NCBI GenBank assembly: GCA_006503535.1
Contig: QYRS01000012.1
Coordinates: 1,240,001-1,304,000, forward strand
DNA from: Arthrinium phaeospermum
Lineage: Eukaryota; Ascomycota; Sordariomycetes; Amphisphaeriales; Apiosporaceae
Reading direction: 5' to 3'
Length of the DNA stretch: 64,000 bases
Part shown: piece by piece, positions 21,887-35,352 of the stretch
Numbering within the stretch: the stretch's first letter is position 1
Layout: each line of letters opens with the position of its first letter
Translations under genes and position numbers: made by a program
The notes under the pieces: generated by a model
Told to the model about the DNA's origin: nothing
Seen by the model: only the letters and a program-made list of their open reading frames with translations
Database searches by the model: none

Positions 21887-23435
21887 GGCGTCGGCGTTCT
21901 GTGGTCTTGAGAGTTAACTTCTAATGGAGGTGATACGGGGTTGAATGTGAATGCTCACAAGGTTGCTGTGTGGTTGTGCTCCCTTTCACGAAGAATATAC
22001 AAGCGAGTTTGCGCCTTTTCACAAGAATTGAATCAGATGGTTGCGCTCGTCGTAAAAGAAAAATAAGTTCGCAAGGGTTGCTGTCGCCTTGGGAGAATGT
22101 GGCCTGGGAAAGAAAACAGTGCCTTAGCAGACTTGCTTGCCACCCAAAAGCTTGTAGTCATGTGTGCTGCGCATCGTCGACTAAGTACCATTGTACGAAG
22201 CGCCGACTAGATACCTTTGTGCGCAAACCGCTCGTTCCAGGACCCAAGCCCCTCCCTCTCTGTAACTGTTTGTCCTCACCAAAAGTCCTGCAATTCACGG
22301 ATGCTCTCGCCTATACGCAGTGGATTTGCCAGGCGTTGTGCTGCCGAAAGGGGTTATGGGCCACGACACGACGTCTTGCTGACGGAACGCACACTTGCCA
22401 ATTCAAGCACGACGTCGGTGTTGTACCAGTTGATTATGTCTAACATCCAGCTGTGCAGCCAGCCCCAGAATTATCAACATGCTCTCAGGGGCGTGGTGTC
22501 AACTTACCGAGTCTTTCAGAACCGTCTCGACTCGAAGGGGCCTTGAGGCAAGTGATTCACATCTGTGCAAATACAGAGCACGTGGCTGACTGTCAAGGGG
22601 CGAGAACAATTGATGTGAATCTCGTTGAGACACGTGGGTCTGCGTGATGCCTTTATTGCATTCACTGCTTCTTTTTCGCTGCTGGCTTCTTGTCATCAGA
22701 CACCAGAATGACCTTGCGGTACACCAACTACTTCCTGTTGGGCTAATCCAGGGACAACTGCGAGTCCTGAATCAAGAGGGGGGTACAGTCGGTTCCTTCC
22801 CCGAAGTCCTTTGGGGAATGGATGGCTCGTTAGATGCGGCAGGATGTGTTTGTTGAAGGCTCTGATATCAGAACGCGTATCACCTCGCTGGAGACTGACG
22901 CGAACCATACTGAGAGCCGGCTAGTAAGTGGAAATCATGTTCCTCTTTACGCCTGTTGTTGACCATGATACTCGTTGTAGCTGATCATCTGGATCTCTTG
23001 TTTAGTGACCAAACCGGCGTTCTTCCCAGAGGTATTGCTCAGTTGGACTAGTTCATGCCACGGCAACTGCTCCGGCAGTAGAACTTCGTGTCAGAGTAAC
23101 TCAAGTTACTGTCCATTATGCAATAGACAGGTTGACTCAAGATTGTACGGATACAAATCGGTCAGCCTCAACTCCGACTTCCTGGGCACGATCAATCATT
23201 TCTGCCTCTTCAACAGCTCTTCAACAACCGAGAACTCATAGCCAACCTCGACTACTGAACTGCTAGCACGGTAACGAGCCCTTTACGAAATCCAAGAAAG
23301 ACTGACTGCACCAGTCCCTCCCCTAGTATTTCCAAGCGACTCCGACATCCCTCGAAAGAACCCGGAAGTTGCTGCCATATAATCAGAGTCAACCTCACAG
23401 CACCCAAGGTAGCGAGCCCACCAACTATCGACACG
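21887..23435. other. 1.5-kb divergent promoter region
   Basis: This separates the acidic protein gene (-) from the kinase gene (+). ORFs up to 157 codons look random. No repeat or RNA gene was seen. Confidence 0.5.
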
Positions 23436-24788
23436 ATGTCCGGCAAATTACCCGAGCCGCCACCTATGTCGGTGGCTGTTCGCAAGGGTGGTATGGGACC
23501 GCTTAAGCGGTTGCCCGTATCTGAGACACCCCTGCACCATATTTATAAGAGAGTCAAGACCATCGACGACGGCAAAGGAGCCCTGGGAGGGATGAACGCT
23601 GGCATATACATCGTGAGGCAATACGATAACGGCCCGCTCTACGTCGAGAAATGCTATCGAAGCGACAACAAAAAACTGATCAAACTCTTCCGCGAAGAAA
23701 TCGACTACATGCGGGTGAGTCCATCAATATACCTGTGTAAACGGGCAATCTCTGACGTATTGGTCCAGAAACTGATGCATTCGGGCATTGTTCAATATGT
23801 CCATGCCTACGTCAACATCAAGCCCCCATACGAGGCGGCTGCCTATATGGAGTATTGCGATCGAGGCTCGCTGAAAGACATGATACAAATCTACAGTAAA
23901 GAGAGGAAGATGGGCCACGACCACTACATCCCGGAGAGCTTCATATGGCACGCGTTCCTGGGCCTGGCGGACGTTCTGTACTTCCTCAAGACGGGCCAGA
24001 GTTTCATATCCATGGAGCTCCAGAAAAACGATCCCAGACAGTGGAAGCCCATCATACACCGCGATATCAAACCCGACAGGTAAGTGGTCTCATGGAGAAA
24101 ATCGTTGCAGACCGTATAGAAGGGCTTTACTGACGGTTAACTTCTAGTAAGTAGAAACGAACCCGCCCTCCCCCTGAGACAGAACAGGAACAGGCCACGC
24201 ACGTAGCCCCTCGACTAACACCAACCCCAGACATCTTCCTCCGCTCCCGCTCCACCCCCAACTCCCCCAAACCCCCCTACGTCCTCCTCTCCGACTTCGG
24301 CATCGCCAGCCGCGAAGACGCGAACGACCCAGGCGGCCCCTGCGCCGCCGCGGGGACAATGGAATACCACGCCCCGGAGCTGTGCTTCGACCCTTGCCCC
24401 ACACCGCACCAAGCCACCCACCAACAAGCGAGCCCGCACACCTCGCGGTCCGACGTCTTCGCCGTCGCGCTGGCCATGTACTGCCTGAGCGAGCGGGCGA
24501 GCTTCCCGCACCTCGACGCGCGGAGCCTGCCGCTGCGGAGCCCCGCGGCGCTCGGACGGGCCGCGCGCCCGGCCCGCCTCGCCATCGGGGATAGGGGGGT
24601 CTACTCGGACTACCTGGCGCGCACGATCGAGTGGGCGGGGGCGGGAGCCGTGGGGGCGGCCCGACGCGCCGGGGCTGGTCGAGGGGGTGCAGCGGCAGTG
24701 CCGGCTCTGGAGGGGGGACCCGAACTGGCAGCGGCAGGTGGCCGAGGTGCTGCCGGAGTGGGCGGCTCCCCAGAGGACGGTCCAGTGA
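23436..24788 (+). CDS. serine/threonine protein kinase with two apparent frame breaks
   Basis: Exons 23436-23714, 23769-24079 and about 24231-24788. The kinase fold is clear: a lysine in YVEKCY, helix C in KLIKLFREEIDYM, the hinge YMEYCDRGSL, the catalytic loop IHRDIKPD, LLSDFGIAS, and TMEYHAPEL for the P+1 loop. It resembles fungal NIMA/STE-like kinases. Two joints fail. (1) Splicing 24079 to 24231 with the only GT-AG pair leaves one base too many exactly where the invariant Asn after HRDIKPD should be. (2) In the G5 run at 24637-24641 the frame must lose one G to continue into a protein-like tail (PWGRPDAPGLVEGVQRQC, then LWRGDPNW) ending at TGA 24786-24788. As written, the product would be truncated or garbled. 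Either the gene is inactivated or the assembly carries two single-G errors. The first intron (54 nt) is canonical. Confidence 0.7.
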
Positions 24789-27700
24789 TCCCGGAAGCGG
24801 CGACGATGGATACGTCAAAGGGGGGGTTTTGCTGTCGGGTTCCTGTGGTGGAGCGGCAGATCTGTGGATTTGAGGGGCATACATCACTTGGACCACCAGA
24901 CACACAGTCGAGTCTTCTACGCTTTGACGCCATATCGCCCTGAAAACGATGTATCTTGGACCGCGACTTGAAGTATCATGATAATCTTGATCAAGATCAA
25001 GCAGATATTGCGAAGAATTGCCGTCTTTAGATTTTGAGGTCGTTTCGAACCCTACATCATATCATCTTCACCACTGTAGTTCTCTGTGGACGAGATCCCG
25101 CCGTCTGGGCACCGGTGTGAGGCTCTTGGGAAGACCACATAAAGTGTGCATGAAGTAAGCATATGCATGACCGCATCAGAGTTTGCCCAAGACAAACACT
25201 CGACGATATTCGGGGTGAGTTTTTACCCGGCCCAAGCCATCATCATGGCCAGAAGCTGCTGACAAAGCCTGGCAAAGCGTTACTTGCCGTTTCAGCAGCG
25301 CAGATCTCCTTTACAGTTGTGAGAATACCCACCCGAAGGAGTCAGTCCTCATGTCCCTCTATTACTCGAAGCGTACATACTGTAGTCTGTAGGTAGTACC
25401 AGGTATGTAATACAGAACAAACCGGGGCAGCATTCGATTTAGAGTTTCTTATTGCTGTCGCTTACTTCGGCTTCCCGCGTTCCATCGTGGTAGCAAACTG
25501 ACGTAACCAAACAATACCGTGGCCCGCCGAACGAATAGCGATCCTTGGAACGCCAAACGTCAAACTCGTAGCATATTCTTACTTTATCCGACAGGACAGT
25601 ACTACTTACACCCCCCGGGGGACTGATCCGACAGAGGGAGGCCCGGATCCGATGGAAACATTGTCCGTACTGTAAAAAGCGGAGGCGCAGTGCCCGGGTC
25701 ATGCTGGGCAGCAACGGACAGGGGCCCGGCTGGCGGTCGTAACAGGGATGGGTAAGGCCCCGCGATCGGCTCCCTGCTACACATCATGTTCAAGATAATA
25801 ACCCGGTGACGGAGAATGGCCGAGTCTGGATCTTCTCTGGGCTGACGGTCGAGAACCAGAGCCAGATCTTGAAACCAACTGGTAACCGCACTGGATGACA
25901 GCAGCATAACACACCACAGCGGATTGCTCAAGTTGAGTTCGTATGACACATGGCCGGTTTATGGGGGGAAAAGCGTGTGCAAGATTTCCAAAAGCTTAAA
26001 AAGTCGACAAAATCGACATCATCGCCTTATTCGTCATGTCACACTCTGGCTGCTGTACAGTGCCTCTGGGTTGACTTTGTCCTTGAATGTTGCACGAATC
26101 AGGTATGGGAATTTTCCCCCTTCAAACCTGTCATAGCCAATGCCCACATCGTACGATTTTCGATTTCGTGCAATGGCCATAGCCGTTCATCCCACCTGGG
26201 GAGGGATCGAGCGTTCTGGGCATATCGATGTTCGCTGCAGCGTAGCAGATCCAACTTAACCTTAACCGCCTTCCAGACGAGATGTGATGGTCGGGATCCT
26301 TGGTTGGCCGTGTTGGATGTCATACAGGGTCACGGGCAAACCGGCACCCCCGTCATGGCTTGCGCAGCTCAGCTCCCCCCGGCATCGAACCCACACGGAC
26401 ATAACCTTGTGGCAGCATCGGTCGAATTCCGACCAAGTGAGGCAAAAGGTATGTACTTCTGGTGAATGGTACCGTAGTATGCAGATGGAAGGGATATATT
26501 GGTACTGGTCGAAAGATGGGCTTGCCTTACCAGTGCAGGGGCAGCCCTTGCAGCGAATGTTTCTAGAAGATTTCTAGGTTCGAACCTTGTTGCCGCCGAT
26601 ATGTATCCTCCTAGCGGCTGCCATGGCGAGATCCCGTCATGCATCCGTTACCAGATCTCCTAGCGGCCCGTTATACATTTCGATGGTGGCCAGCATTTGC
26701 TGTCGCCATCCATGAATGATTACCGCCGGGTGACATTCGTCGTCAGCCAGCTGCGCTGCAAGGTACGCTGGGTGCGACGGTCTCGGACAGGGCCAGAAGT
26801 CCGAGATGCGAATGCCTGATACTACCGTACTGTGACAAGGGATGCATCTTGATCCGCCTCAAGTCATTCTGCAGGACGTCAGCCAGCATATCTTAGTACG
26901 GGTCCCCCACATCCCGTCCAGCTGGAAACAGCGGCGATGTACTGTACAGTTGTGCTCGCTTGGATTCGTTTCAAACTCAGCTGGCGATGATGACCATGGG
27001 AATGACTCGCCGTAACATTCATCTGAAGGGACCCCCATAATTAGCAGAAGCGAGTCAAGCCTTCTAGAAGGCCGCTAGAACTTCGTTTCTTCAGCATGAC
27101 AGCGAAATCCCTCGTGATTCGACGGAGCAGAGTAAGCTACCACAGCAAGTTCCCAGTAGGGAAGTGGTAATGTTATGGACCACGTGGTTCACACTATCGG
27201 ATTCTACCCGATGGGAGCCTTCCTGACTCAATAATGATGGCAGGGTCTGTGATGAGGACAAGGCTGTCTGCATCCGCTGTCCAGATCGATTTCCTAATCT
27301 GCTCTATCGAATGTCGCGTCATCGCAGACTAGGAAGAAGGCATCCGGCAGGCTGCACCTTTGAACCTTTGCACGTGGAGTGCAATCAGGGAATAGGCCAT
27401 GCATCTTCTCTACGTTCCTGCTGGGTAATGTTTAACGTGTGCCATTATCAAGTATCTTTCAGAAGGAAACAACAGTTGAAACTTACCCATTCAGGGTAAT
27501 ATGTATACACTACCCTGCAAGCATCAATTTAACTCTCGTACCTTCAGAAAGATACCTGGAAGGGGGAGTTAAACATTAAATACCCTGCAACGTGGAACAG
27601 GGCCACGCGCAATGGCGAGATATCAGTAATTGATAGGGGCACGAGTACTGGCACGAGAAAGAACAGAAGTATGGCCCTGCGGAGGCTTAAGTCCGTGTTT

Positions 27701-28474
27701 CGACATTGCAGTAAGCAACTTCTTAGTCATACGACTATTGGATCTCATGATTGTGTGTGCCTTGGAGGATCACGCCAATTTAGATGAATGGGTTCCAAAT
27801 CATCCCAAAATATACCAGTTGTAAAGTAGGAAGTCTGCTTGGATGGTAGATAGGTAGATCATGTCTCTTTCGTTTGGTTTTCTCATTGTCGAGGACGAGG
27901 TGCTGTTCTGCGCTTTGCAGACCTGAAGTTACATAATGGACTGCTGCCAACAGCTGGCGGACTCTTGAGAGGGACAGCAAGTGGCGCTGAACTGCAAGCC
28001 ACAGGCACTGCAGCAAAGCCGCGCGGGGCTGGAAGGTGGGCGGTGGCCTCAGCAGTTCCGCCATGCCCTTTCGATTGTCGCATCACCTGTGAAGCTCCAC
28101 TTAATGCTTCAATTCCCATTGTACGCCCAAAATTCTGCTTTAGCTTTTTCGCCTGGCCGTAAACGGTATTCTCAGGTGTCATGGATAAGCTCACCATGAC
28201 GAAAACCCGTAATCTTCATCAAGACAGCTGTCTCTCACCCTGATTAGCAATTCCATAATCCGTGCTCTCGCGACACAACGACTTGGCGACTCTGCCTCTT
28301 GTTGGAATCTACTTGGAAGCCACAGACAAGCCGGAACCTCCGGTGCGGAATCTTAGCAAGCTTAATTGCTCGGAGGTTTTCGCCGCCGAGGACAGCCAAG
28401 GCAGCCTTCCCTTTGCGCTTGCCGAGTCTCGACACGATTGCCCTGATCAACTGTCCGAAAAACTGTTACACACC
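24789..28474. other. 3.7-kb intergenic region
   Basis: Between two plus-strand genes. Many short ORFs occur, none with a domain, splice pattern or coding composition. No tRNA cloverleaf could be built around the B-box-like sequence near 26580. Confidence 0.45.
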
Positions 28475-29386
28475 ATGCTGCGAACCACGCTACGTCATTG
28501 CTTTACGGCCCTCAGTCCCGCAGGGGCTCCGACTTCGCGCGCGGCGGCGCAAATCTCGGGAAGGGCACTATGGGTACGAAACTTCGGCGAAGCATCACAG
28601 TCGACGATACAGGCATCCCGGACGAACTTGTCCGTGCGACAGAAGCTGCCCAGCCACGCTTTCCGACCTAGACAATCCGTACTGCGAGCCGCGCGCCGCG
28701 ACTTCCACCACACGTCGAAGCTTCGCGATCCCAAGACCGCCCCCAAGGGCTCGAACGGCAAGAATGCCAACGCCAACGAGCCCCAGGGGCTGAGTGCCCG
28801 CCTGAAGAAGCTGTCGAGGGAATACGGCTGGTCCGCCGTGGGTGTATACTTAGCCATGAGCATCCTGGACTTCCCCTTCTGCTTCTTGCTGGTGCGGATA
28901 GTCGGGACGGACAGAATAGGTATATACGCCAGAGGCAGCAGGCGAACATGCGGTGCATGCTAACGGAATTCCGCAGGCGCTCTGGAGCATTACGTCGTTT
29001 CGAATGCGAAGAAAGTGATACCCGAAAACGTGAAGACCTGGTGGCATGATTACCGGCAGTCTATGAAAAACGCGGAGCAAGAAAACTTTGGAAACGACGA
29101 GATCAGTGAGCACGTTGAGATGGCGACTTGGGGTGTCGAGGAAGCCGATGCCCGGAATAAGGCGGAAGCCAGTAAGTCCGACAGACGTGGCGTGAGTGGA
29201 TGGCCATTGCTAACCCGATATTTCCACCTAGGTCTTGGTACGCAACTAGCACTGGCCTATGCTATTCACAAGAGTTTCATCTTCATCCGAGTGCCTCTGA
29301 CGGCGGCGGTCACGCCCAAGGTTGTCAAGGTCCTCCGATCTTGGGGCTGGAATATCGGCAAAAGGGTGAGCAAAACTAAGAAATGA
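28475..29386 (+). CDS. FAM210/DUF1279 mitochondrial inner-membrane protein
   Basis: Three exons, 28475-28919, 28977-29171, 29232-29386 (264 aa), introns GT-AG and in phase. The ATG at 28475 is the first in frame. The N-terminus (MLRTTLRHCF, then a long Arg/Ser/Ala-rich stretch with DFHHTS) looks like a mitochondrial presequence. The DUF1279 core begins at LSREYGWSAVGVYLAMS and includes a membrane segment (LDFPFCFLLVRIVG) that ends in GTDRIG. The C-terminal half has a charged helix and a second hydrophobic part (LALAYAIHKSFIFIRVPLTAA) before a basic tail. The family includes yeast Nat2 and animal FAM210A/B, inner-membrane proteins linked to mitochondrial translation and respiration. The second membrane segment and its PLTAAVTPKVVKVLRSWGW motif are typical of the family. 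Confidence 0.88.
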
Positions 29387-32300
29387 ATTGCGCCTCTCTC
29401 TGGATAGCAATGCCCTCTCAATGTAAGATTTATTAGGATGGAGGTTGCCTCCCATTCGCTGTTTAGGGTACAGGCGCCATCCATGGAGGTTTGTAGTTGT
29501 ATGACGGATTTCTGCTCCCCTTTAGACCATTCTGCTCATGCAGATATATCATGTACCACTTGTAGACTAATGCAAACACACCTATTCCCACAATTGCCAT
29601 CGGTCAGTATTTCTCTCAAAAAAAACTGTGAATTTGTATCTCGTGGTCCAGGTCCATGGCAGAGAGAAATATGCATGGATTGTCGGAGGTATAACCCCGG
29701 TGGTGGGCGTGCTTGGCTGGTGTTCAGTGCAACGTGCTGCATGCAACGATGACCCCTGCGTCGATCCCGAGCTGATACAGACTATAGCTCTAGCCCGGCC
29801 TACAACGCACTGGCACTGCACGCCTGTCTGGATGGAGACAGCCACTGGCAAAACCACGCTAGAAGCACCCCAGAAGAAGGGGGGAAAGAGGGCACCTGAC
29901 CTGAGCTGCTGGATTGAGCGGGCGATCGGTCTATCATTCACTAACACCAGCAATCTACCGTGGGCTAGAAGGAATGGAATATGTACTGCAAGGTGGGCTT
30001 TTAGTTGTTAGCGGTGCCTTTCTAGAGCAATTTGTCGTGGTCTTCTGGATAAGACGGCATCTCAGGCAGCGATGGGGGAAGGGGATCCAAGGAAAGGGAA
30101 GCAGATCCATTGAGTGATCTCCCTCCATTTTCCCGCCGCAACACAGCGATGCGATAGACCCATCTGGCCCGGTGTTCTGGATCTTTTTGGAAAGAGAGTT
30201 TCCCTGGGCTGGTTATGCGGTTCAATATCGGGTTAATATACACCATGTGTGCCACTATCCTCGGAGCAGGACTGTTTCAGGTTCAAAGAAAGAGAAAGAG
30301 GCTGGACTGCGCAGCCCGGCAGTTTGTCGAGATGTTGGGTTACTGCTGGTAGCGGCAGAAAACACACATCCTGGACCGCGGTCGGTGGGTGACAAGCGGT
30401 GGTTCGGGTCGTCTGGGGAGCAGGGCGGGCGGGCCTTGATCGACAGAGGACTACGACTGTGCATGGGATATCTCATGTACGGTAGTAATGCGACAACCGC
30501 ATTTACGGGGCTCGAAAGAGCACACGAGACACGCGCGGCCGGGTTCAGCATCGGTTGCATTTAGGCGTGCGCATTTTTAGACGGATATGCATACTGTACA
30601 CATTGCGACTCGGGAAGGGGGAGGGGCTCTTTCCCATGTGCAGCCGCCCTCCACAACGGCCGAGCCAGCCATCGGAGGTGTTTCCGCATCGGGATCGCCT
30701 GGGACCTCCAATCCGGTCAGGTGGGGTAAAGGCAGAGGGAAAGCCCCAACATCGGCAATATAATCGATCTCCCAGATCTCGCCAGACAGAGATATCCCAT
30801 CTGGCTAACCGGTTTCATGCATGATATGCCGTTTCCGTCGTTCCGCCTGGAGGGAGGGCGTGCTTGGCACACAACTCGTTCGTCACAGAATTCACACAGC
30901 ACGGCGCGTCAAGCTTGAAGCAAGCAGCTAGCATGTAGGTTCCAGCGTTCCGGTTCCTCATCGACCCTCTTGGCCAAACAACGCAAGTATTGATGTACGT
31001 ACGTAGCGGTGCGGACAAAACACCGACCGGGATCCTCGTGAACTCTGTGGCCGCCCCTAGGCAGGGCAGTTGCAGGCTTGGTGGTTTTCTTTTTCGCTCT
31101 GTCAGCTCTCTCTAAGCAAAGAGGAGGCGGCTGGGCGCCGCATTCAAGACACACGGCGAGGTCCCGGAAAAGATGAACACCATGTCTGACTAGCAAGATG
31201 TACAGTACCTACCTGTTATAGCCATCGTGCCACTCACTATTGGGTACCGGGCAATTCGTCTAGAGGAGGAAGAGGACTGCACGGAATTAGAGTTTGCGGC
31301 CAGTGACTCTGCATGTTACAGGCTGTCAGTCCGCGCATCCATTCCCACCCCTTCCCGTTTGGTCGGTTCCTCTCGGGGAGGGGAGGGCAGAGGGCATCAT
31401 TTGACAAAAAATAGACAAGACGGCCAAAATCAACCGTTGGAACACGGGAGATCCCAGGAGTCTTCAGGTCATGATCGAGTCATCGATGATAGCTAGAAGC
31501 AATCCCGCTACCGCTAGGCAGGCTTCTAGCGTTTCTACCGCAACGCCGGCTCAGTTACAAGACGAGCGATTGATGATCTCGGAATAACAGAGAGAAAGCA
31601 CACTTGCTGCTTGCTTCAATGCTTGCATCGGCTACTAGTCGCCCTCAAGCCCGGCCACCATGTGGAAGCCACAATTTCAATAAGGTTTTGACAGTGAACT
31701 CAGAATGGAATGGCCGGTTGCTTAGTGGTCAGCCCAAAGCCGTAGCTGGTGTTGGCGCATCCTCCTGGGCGCTTAACTTGACCGGCTCCTCCATTCGAGA
31801 AGGGCATCATTTTTTAAGATTAAAACACACTTGAATAAGTTGCATGCCGCCTTTCTCAGATGTGACGTAGTGGCAGGCGCTCAGAACGACGATTGACGAC
31901 GATGGCCTGCCGATATTACTGATGTAAGGCATCTCTCTCTCTCTCGAGCCTCCCCCCTTCCTCCGATCCGGGTCAAGTTAGGTAATTGGTAATTGGGGGC
32001 CTGCAGAGTTCCGTCCGGCTTGCTGCTGCATCGCACGTGAATTGGCATCTGCTGTCTGCTATACGGCGACAATTCACGTCGTAATCGAACCTGGGCGTGT
32101 CTCTGAGGAGAAGTTTATAGCTCGCAATCTTGTCCCGAAACAGGTTAAGCCGGTCCAAGTACGTCAATTGCAGGCGGCCGTTATCCAGAGTCTCGACATA
32201 ATTCCTTATTGCGCCCCGTCTCGAGGTTCGGATAGGTAGGTACAGACTTTGAATAACAGACCGGCACGTTGGAGGCTGAGCAGCAATGGGAAGGTTAAAA

Positions 32301-35300
32301 AAATAAAATAAAAGCTGAGACGCTGTCATCGGCGCCGTCGCACCCAACCAAGCCTGAACCGTCGCGCCAACCTTGGCGTCCTGGTGTCTTTCGGGTCGCA
32401 TTCCAGCCAGCACACATTTGCTTTTTCTTGCGATTTGGCTCCAGAGTCGCATCGATTCAAACCCAAGCCACGTCAATGGAAACCCGTCCCAGAGCTTATG
32501 ATGGTATGGCCGACCGGTCGGTCGGTCTGTCGGGGTACCACGCGATGCTCGCGCGCTCGCAGCCAGTCACCATTGGAAATCAAACCGCCAACCCACCTCC
32601 TGAGTATTGCGTGCTGGCTAGATTGTCGTCGAAAAGGCACGGCGTTCCTAGATGATGCATGCATACTTGGGCACTAATGGCGCCACGTGATGCATTTTTC
32701 TCTCGACGCGTTTATAGGCTCCCGATAGCCGGATCTCGGCGCTCTAGTTGCAGAGGAAAGAAGACCAGTACCTGTCTCGCTACAGCGCTAGAAGTCGAAC
32801 AAAAGGGCCTCGCGCGGCGGTGAAGGCCTCTGAACGAGTTTGACTAACATGTAATCGAACTCTGAACTGACTCGTGGAATTCCAGCCAATAGCGACTGCA
32901 AATGGTGGGCAAGATTATATGCACGTAGCGTGTAAGCTGGACCCACAGCCAACGAAGGTTGTGACCGTATCCACGGGTTTGGAACAATCGAAACTCAACG
33001 AGCCGCTGACCTGGCTTACTACTACTACTACATACCCATACTTTTACACAGCAACGTGCCGGGTTCCAGTCTAACGTGACGTAAACCCCCGGGATAGAGT
33101 CTTTCCAGGCTTCCATCAGCGTATTTGATGTATGTACTGTATGTAGATGCGTATGTATGTACCTACCCGCCTGCAGTGCCGTCTGCATGTACATACCTCC
33201 TCCCTTCCTCCCTCCTCCTCCCCGAGGGTTAAGGTAAGGTTATGCTATTAAGCTTCGCTGGTATGGGCTGTGTGCACGCACACTGCAGAGGAGACAAAGG
33301 AGACAACCTACTTGACAACCTGCCAACCTCCCAGCCTTGTCTACCCGACCCGAGCCGTAACACAATACTTGCTTTGTCGTCGGGCCTTTGCACTCTAATT
33401 ACTTACTTGCTTTGCCTGGCTTTGCTTTGCAAGCAATATGTCAGGAAAAGAGTTTGCGTACGAGACGAAACCACCATGACGTGGTGGTTAGGCTGTCTGT
33501 CTAGTCGAAACTCAGCGCCGAACTCTTTTTTCTCTCTCTTGTCTCTTTCTTTGCTCTCTCTCTCTCTCTGTCTGGTAATGGAACACGATCCTGTTCGATG
33601 CATTAGTCTTCCAGGTAGTAGCTAATGCCGATAGCGCCGCGCCTACTAGTCGCATCGTTGGCGTGCCTGCCCCCCAACAGCGGCGTACGGGCGTCGGGCG
33701 TCTGCCTTTTTCCCTGCTGGATGGGACTTGGTCGGATTAAAATAAAGATGGTCCCCTGAAGTAAGGTTCCCGCGCCGGTCACTCTAGAGCCAAGGGATGA
33801 CTAGGGGCGTTTTTGTTTTCTCAGCTTGGCTGGGAGCGGATGACCACGGCCTGCCAGGGGCCCAGCTGCCCATCATGACTTTTTGGCTCGGCGACGCCAA
33901 GCTTCCGCACAGGTCCAGAGCGGTTTCGACTCCTGCGCGCTCTTGGGGGGGGAAAGCTCAGATGAAAGCAGAGTTAAGCGTTCTGGAAAACGTGGTGCAA
34001 GGGACGGAATTGCTCGGTTTTCCTGGGCGAACAGACAGTTCTCATGGCTAACCCGAAGTATCGCTGTCAGGGTCTGTGGGCCGACTGACTGACAGCATTC
34101 TCGTCGTCCTTGGTCTTGTTCGCTGCATGACGTTGCTCTTTACTCAGGTCGCCGCACAGCTAACTTGCTTGACCTAGATTGGGACTTGACCATGCAGAGA
34201 TGTACATGTAGTGGTGTTAGTTGTCGGAATAGTCGCAACAGCTACCTCAGGTAATAGGTAATCCTCCTAGTGTGAACAGCTTATCCACCCGGTATACGTA
34301 GCACATACTAGGTACTAGGCTGGGTTGCTTTTCAAGCCATACAGCGACTAGTCAATAAGGCTGGGCTTTCCTGCCTACATAGGCCAAGGTGGTGGGTTTC
34401 ATTATTATCATTACTACTATTTGCCGTTGGTAGTGGTGGTAGTGTTTCGTCAATGATGTCTGTCGTCCACCTGGATCCATGGTTGGTGGGGGAGGAGGGA
34501 AAAAAGGTACATGGGTCTGGTAAGAAGGAGTACGGAGTACATGCCTGCCATCTATCAACACTGATGAGTGGACCCTTACAGCCTGCCGGCTGGGAGCGCA
34601 TACATACTTTCTTACCTATACGAATCAGGTAAGAGCTCCGCGAGTTTAATCCTCCATTCCCCTTGACCTTGACTGACTTGCAGGCCCATTTTCAAGGGGG
34701 GCCCTTCCCTACAGGCTCCTACAGGGGGGCCACAATACACACTTTGAAGCTGATCAATATGTGGGCAAGGTACTACACATAGTGTGTCGTGGAACGAAGG
34801 AAAAGAAAGAAAGAAGAAAACCCCATAGTAGCAGCCGTACCAGAGGTACCTGCTATTGCTGTAACACGCAGTTTACGGTAGGGTCAGAGAGTTCGCGTGT
34901 GAATCGGATCATACCTCCGCCCCTGTCCCTGGTCGCTTTTAGCCGATGGCATTCGTCGCCCGTACGTATGCAGTAGTAACCTATGTAGTAGTAGTAGTAT
35001 ACACCCAGGTTGCTATTAAAGGGCGAGCTGATCCCTCTGCACATCGCGGCTAGATTCACACACAAGTCCACACCGAACAGCTACTGAGCAACAATATTGG
35101 TTTCCTAATCGAGATCTATCACTTTCAGAGTAACACAGCAGAACGCCTCCCACCTCCGTACTACTACTTATTCTGCTTGAAACCCCCCCTTACCGTACGA
35201 CGCCTGTTGCTGCACTGCTATTCGCCTCCGGAGCAAAGCAAACACTGGTTCCTTCGGCACATCCGTTTCTGCTCAAAGCAAGACCCCCTCCAACAGCCAA

Positions 35301-35352
35301 GAATTCGCCTCGCAGTCTCGCATCTTATATACCACAGAAACCTACCTTCCCA
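29387..35352. other. 6-kb gene-poor region with simple repeats
   Basis: No coding region could be supported on either strand; ORFs reach 167 codons but look random. Pyrimidine tracts lie at 31931-31946 and 33525-33574, an ACT triplet run near 33016-33031 and a GTA run near 34985-34999. The 250 bases before 35353 contain no ATG and are C/T-rich, as expected for a leader. Confidence 0.45.
33525..33574. repeat. CT-rich simple repeat
   Basis: An interrupted polypyrimidine tract composed mainly of TC dinucleotides, about 50 bp long, in a gene-free region. Confidence 0.75.

Noticed and set aside
24148..24150. A 3-nt micro-exon in the kinase gene between two intron-like segments
   Set aside because: The splice signals are good on both sides, but inclusion does not restore the frame to the next exon.
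26380..26400. GGGTTCGATGCC on the minus strand as a tRNA B-box
   Set aside because: No matching acceptor stem or A-box at the right distance.
26570..26600. GGTTCGAACC-like tRNA B-box
   Set aside because: No A-box, anticodon arm or acceptor stem could be paired around it.
28262..28474. N-terminal extension of the FAM210 gene
   Set aside because: The frame is open upstream, but it has no ATG before 28475 and the added residues do not look like a protein.
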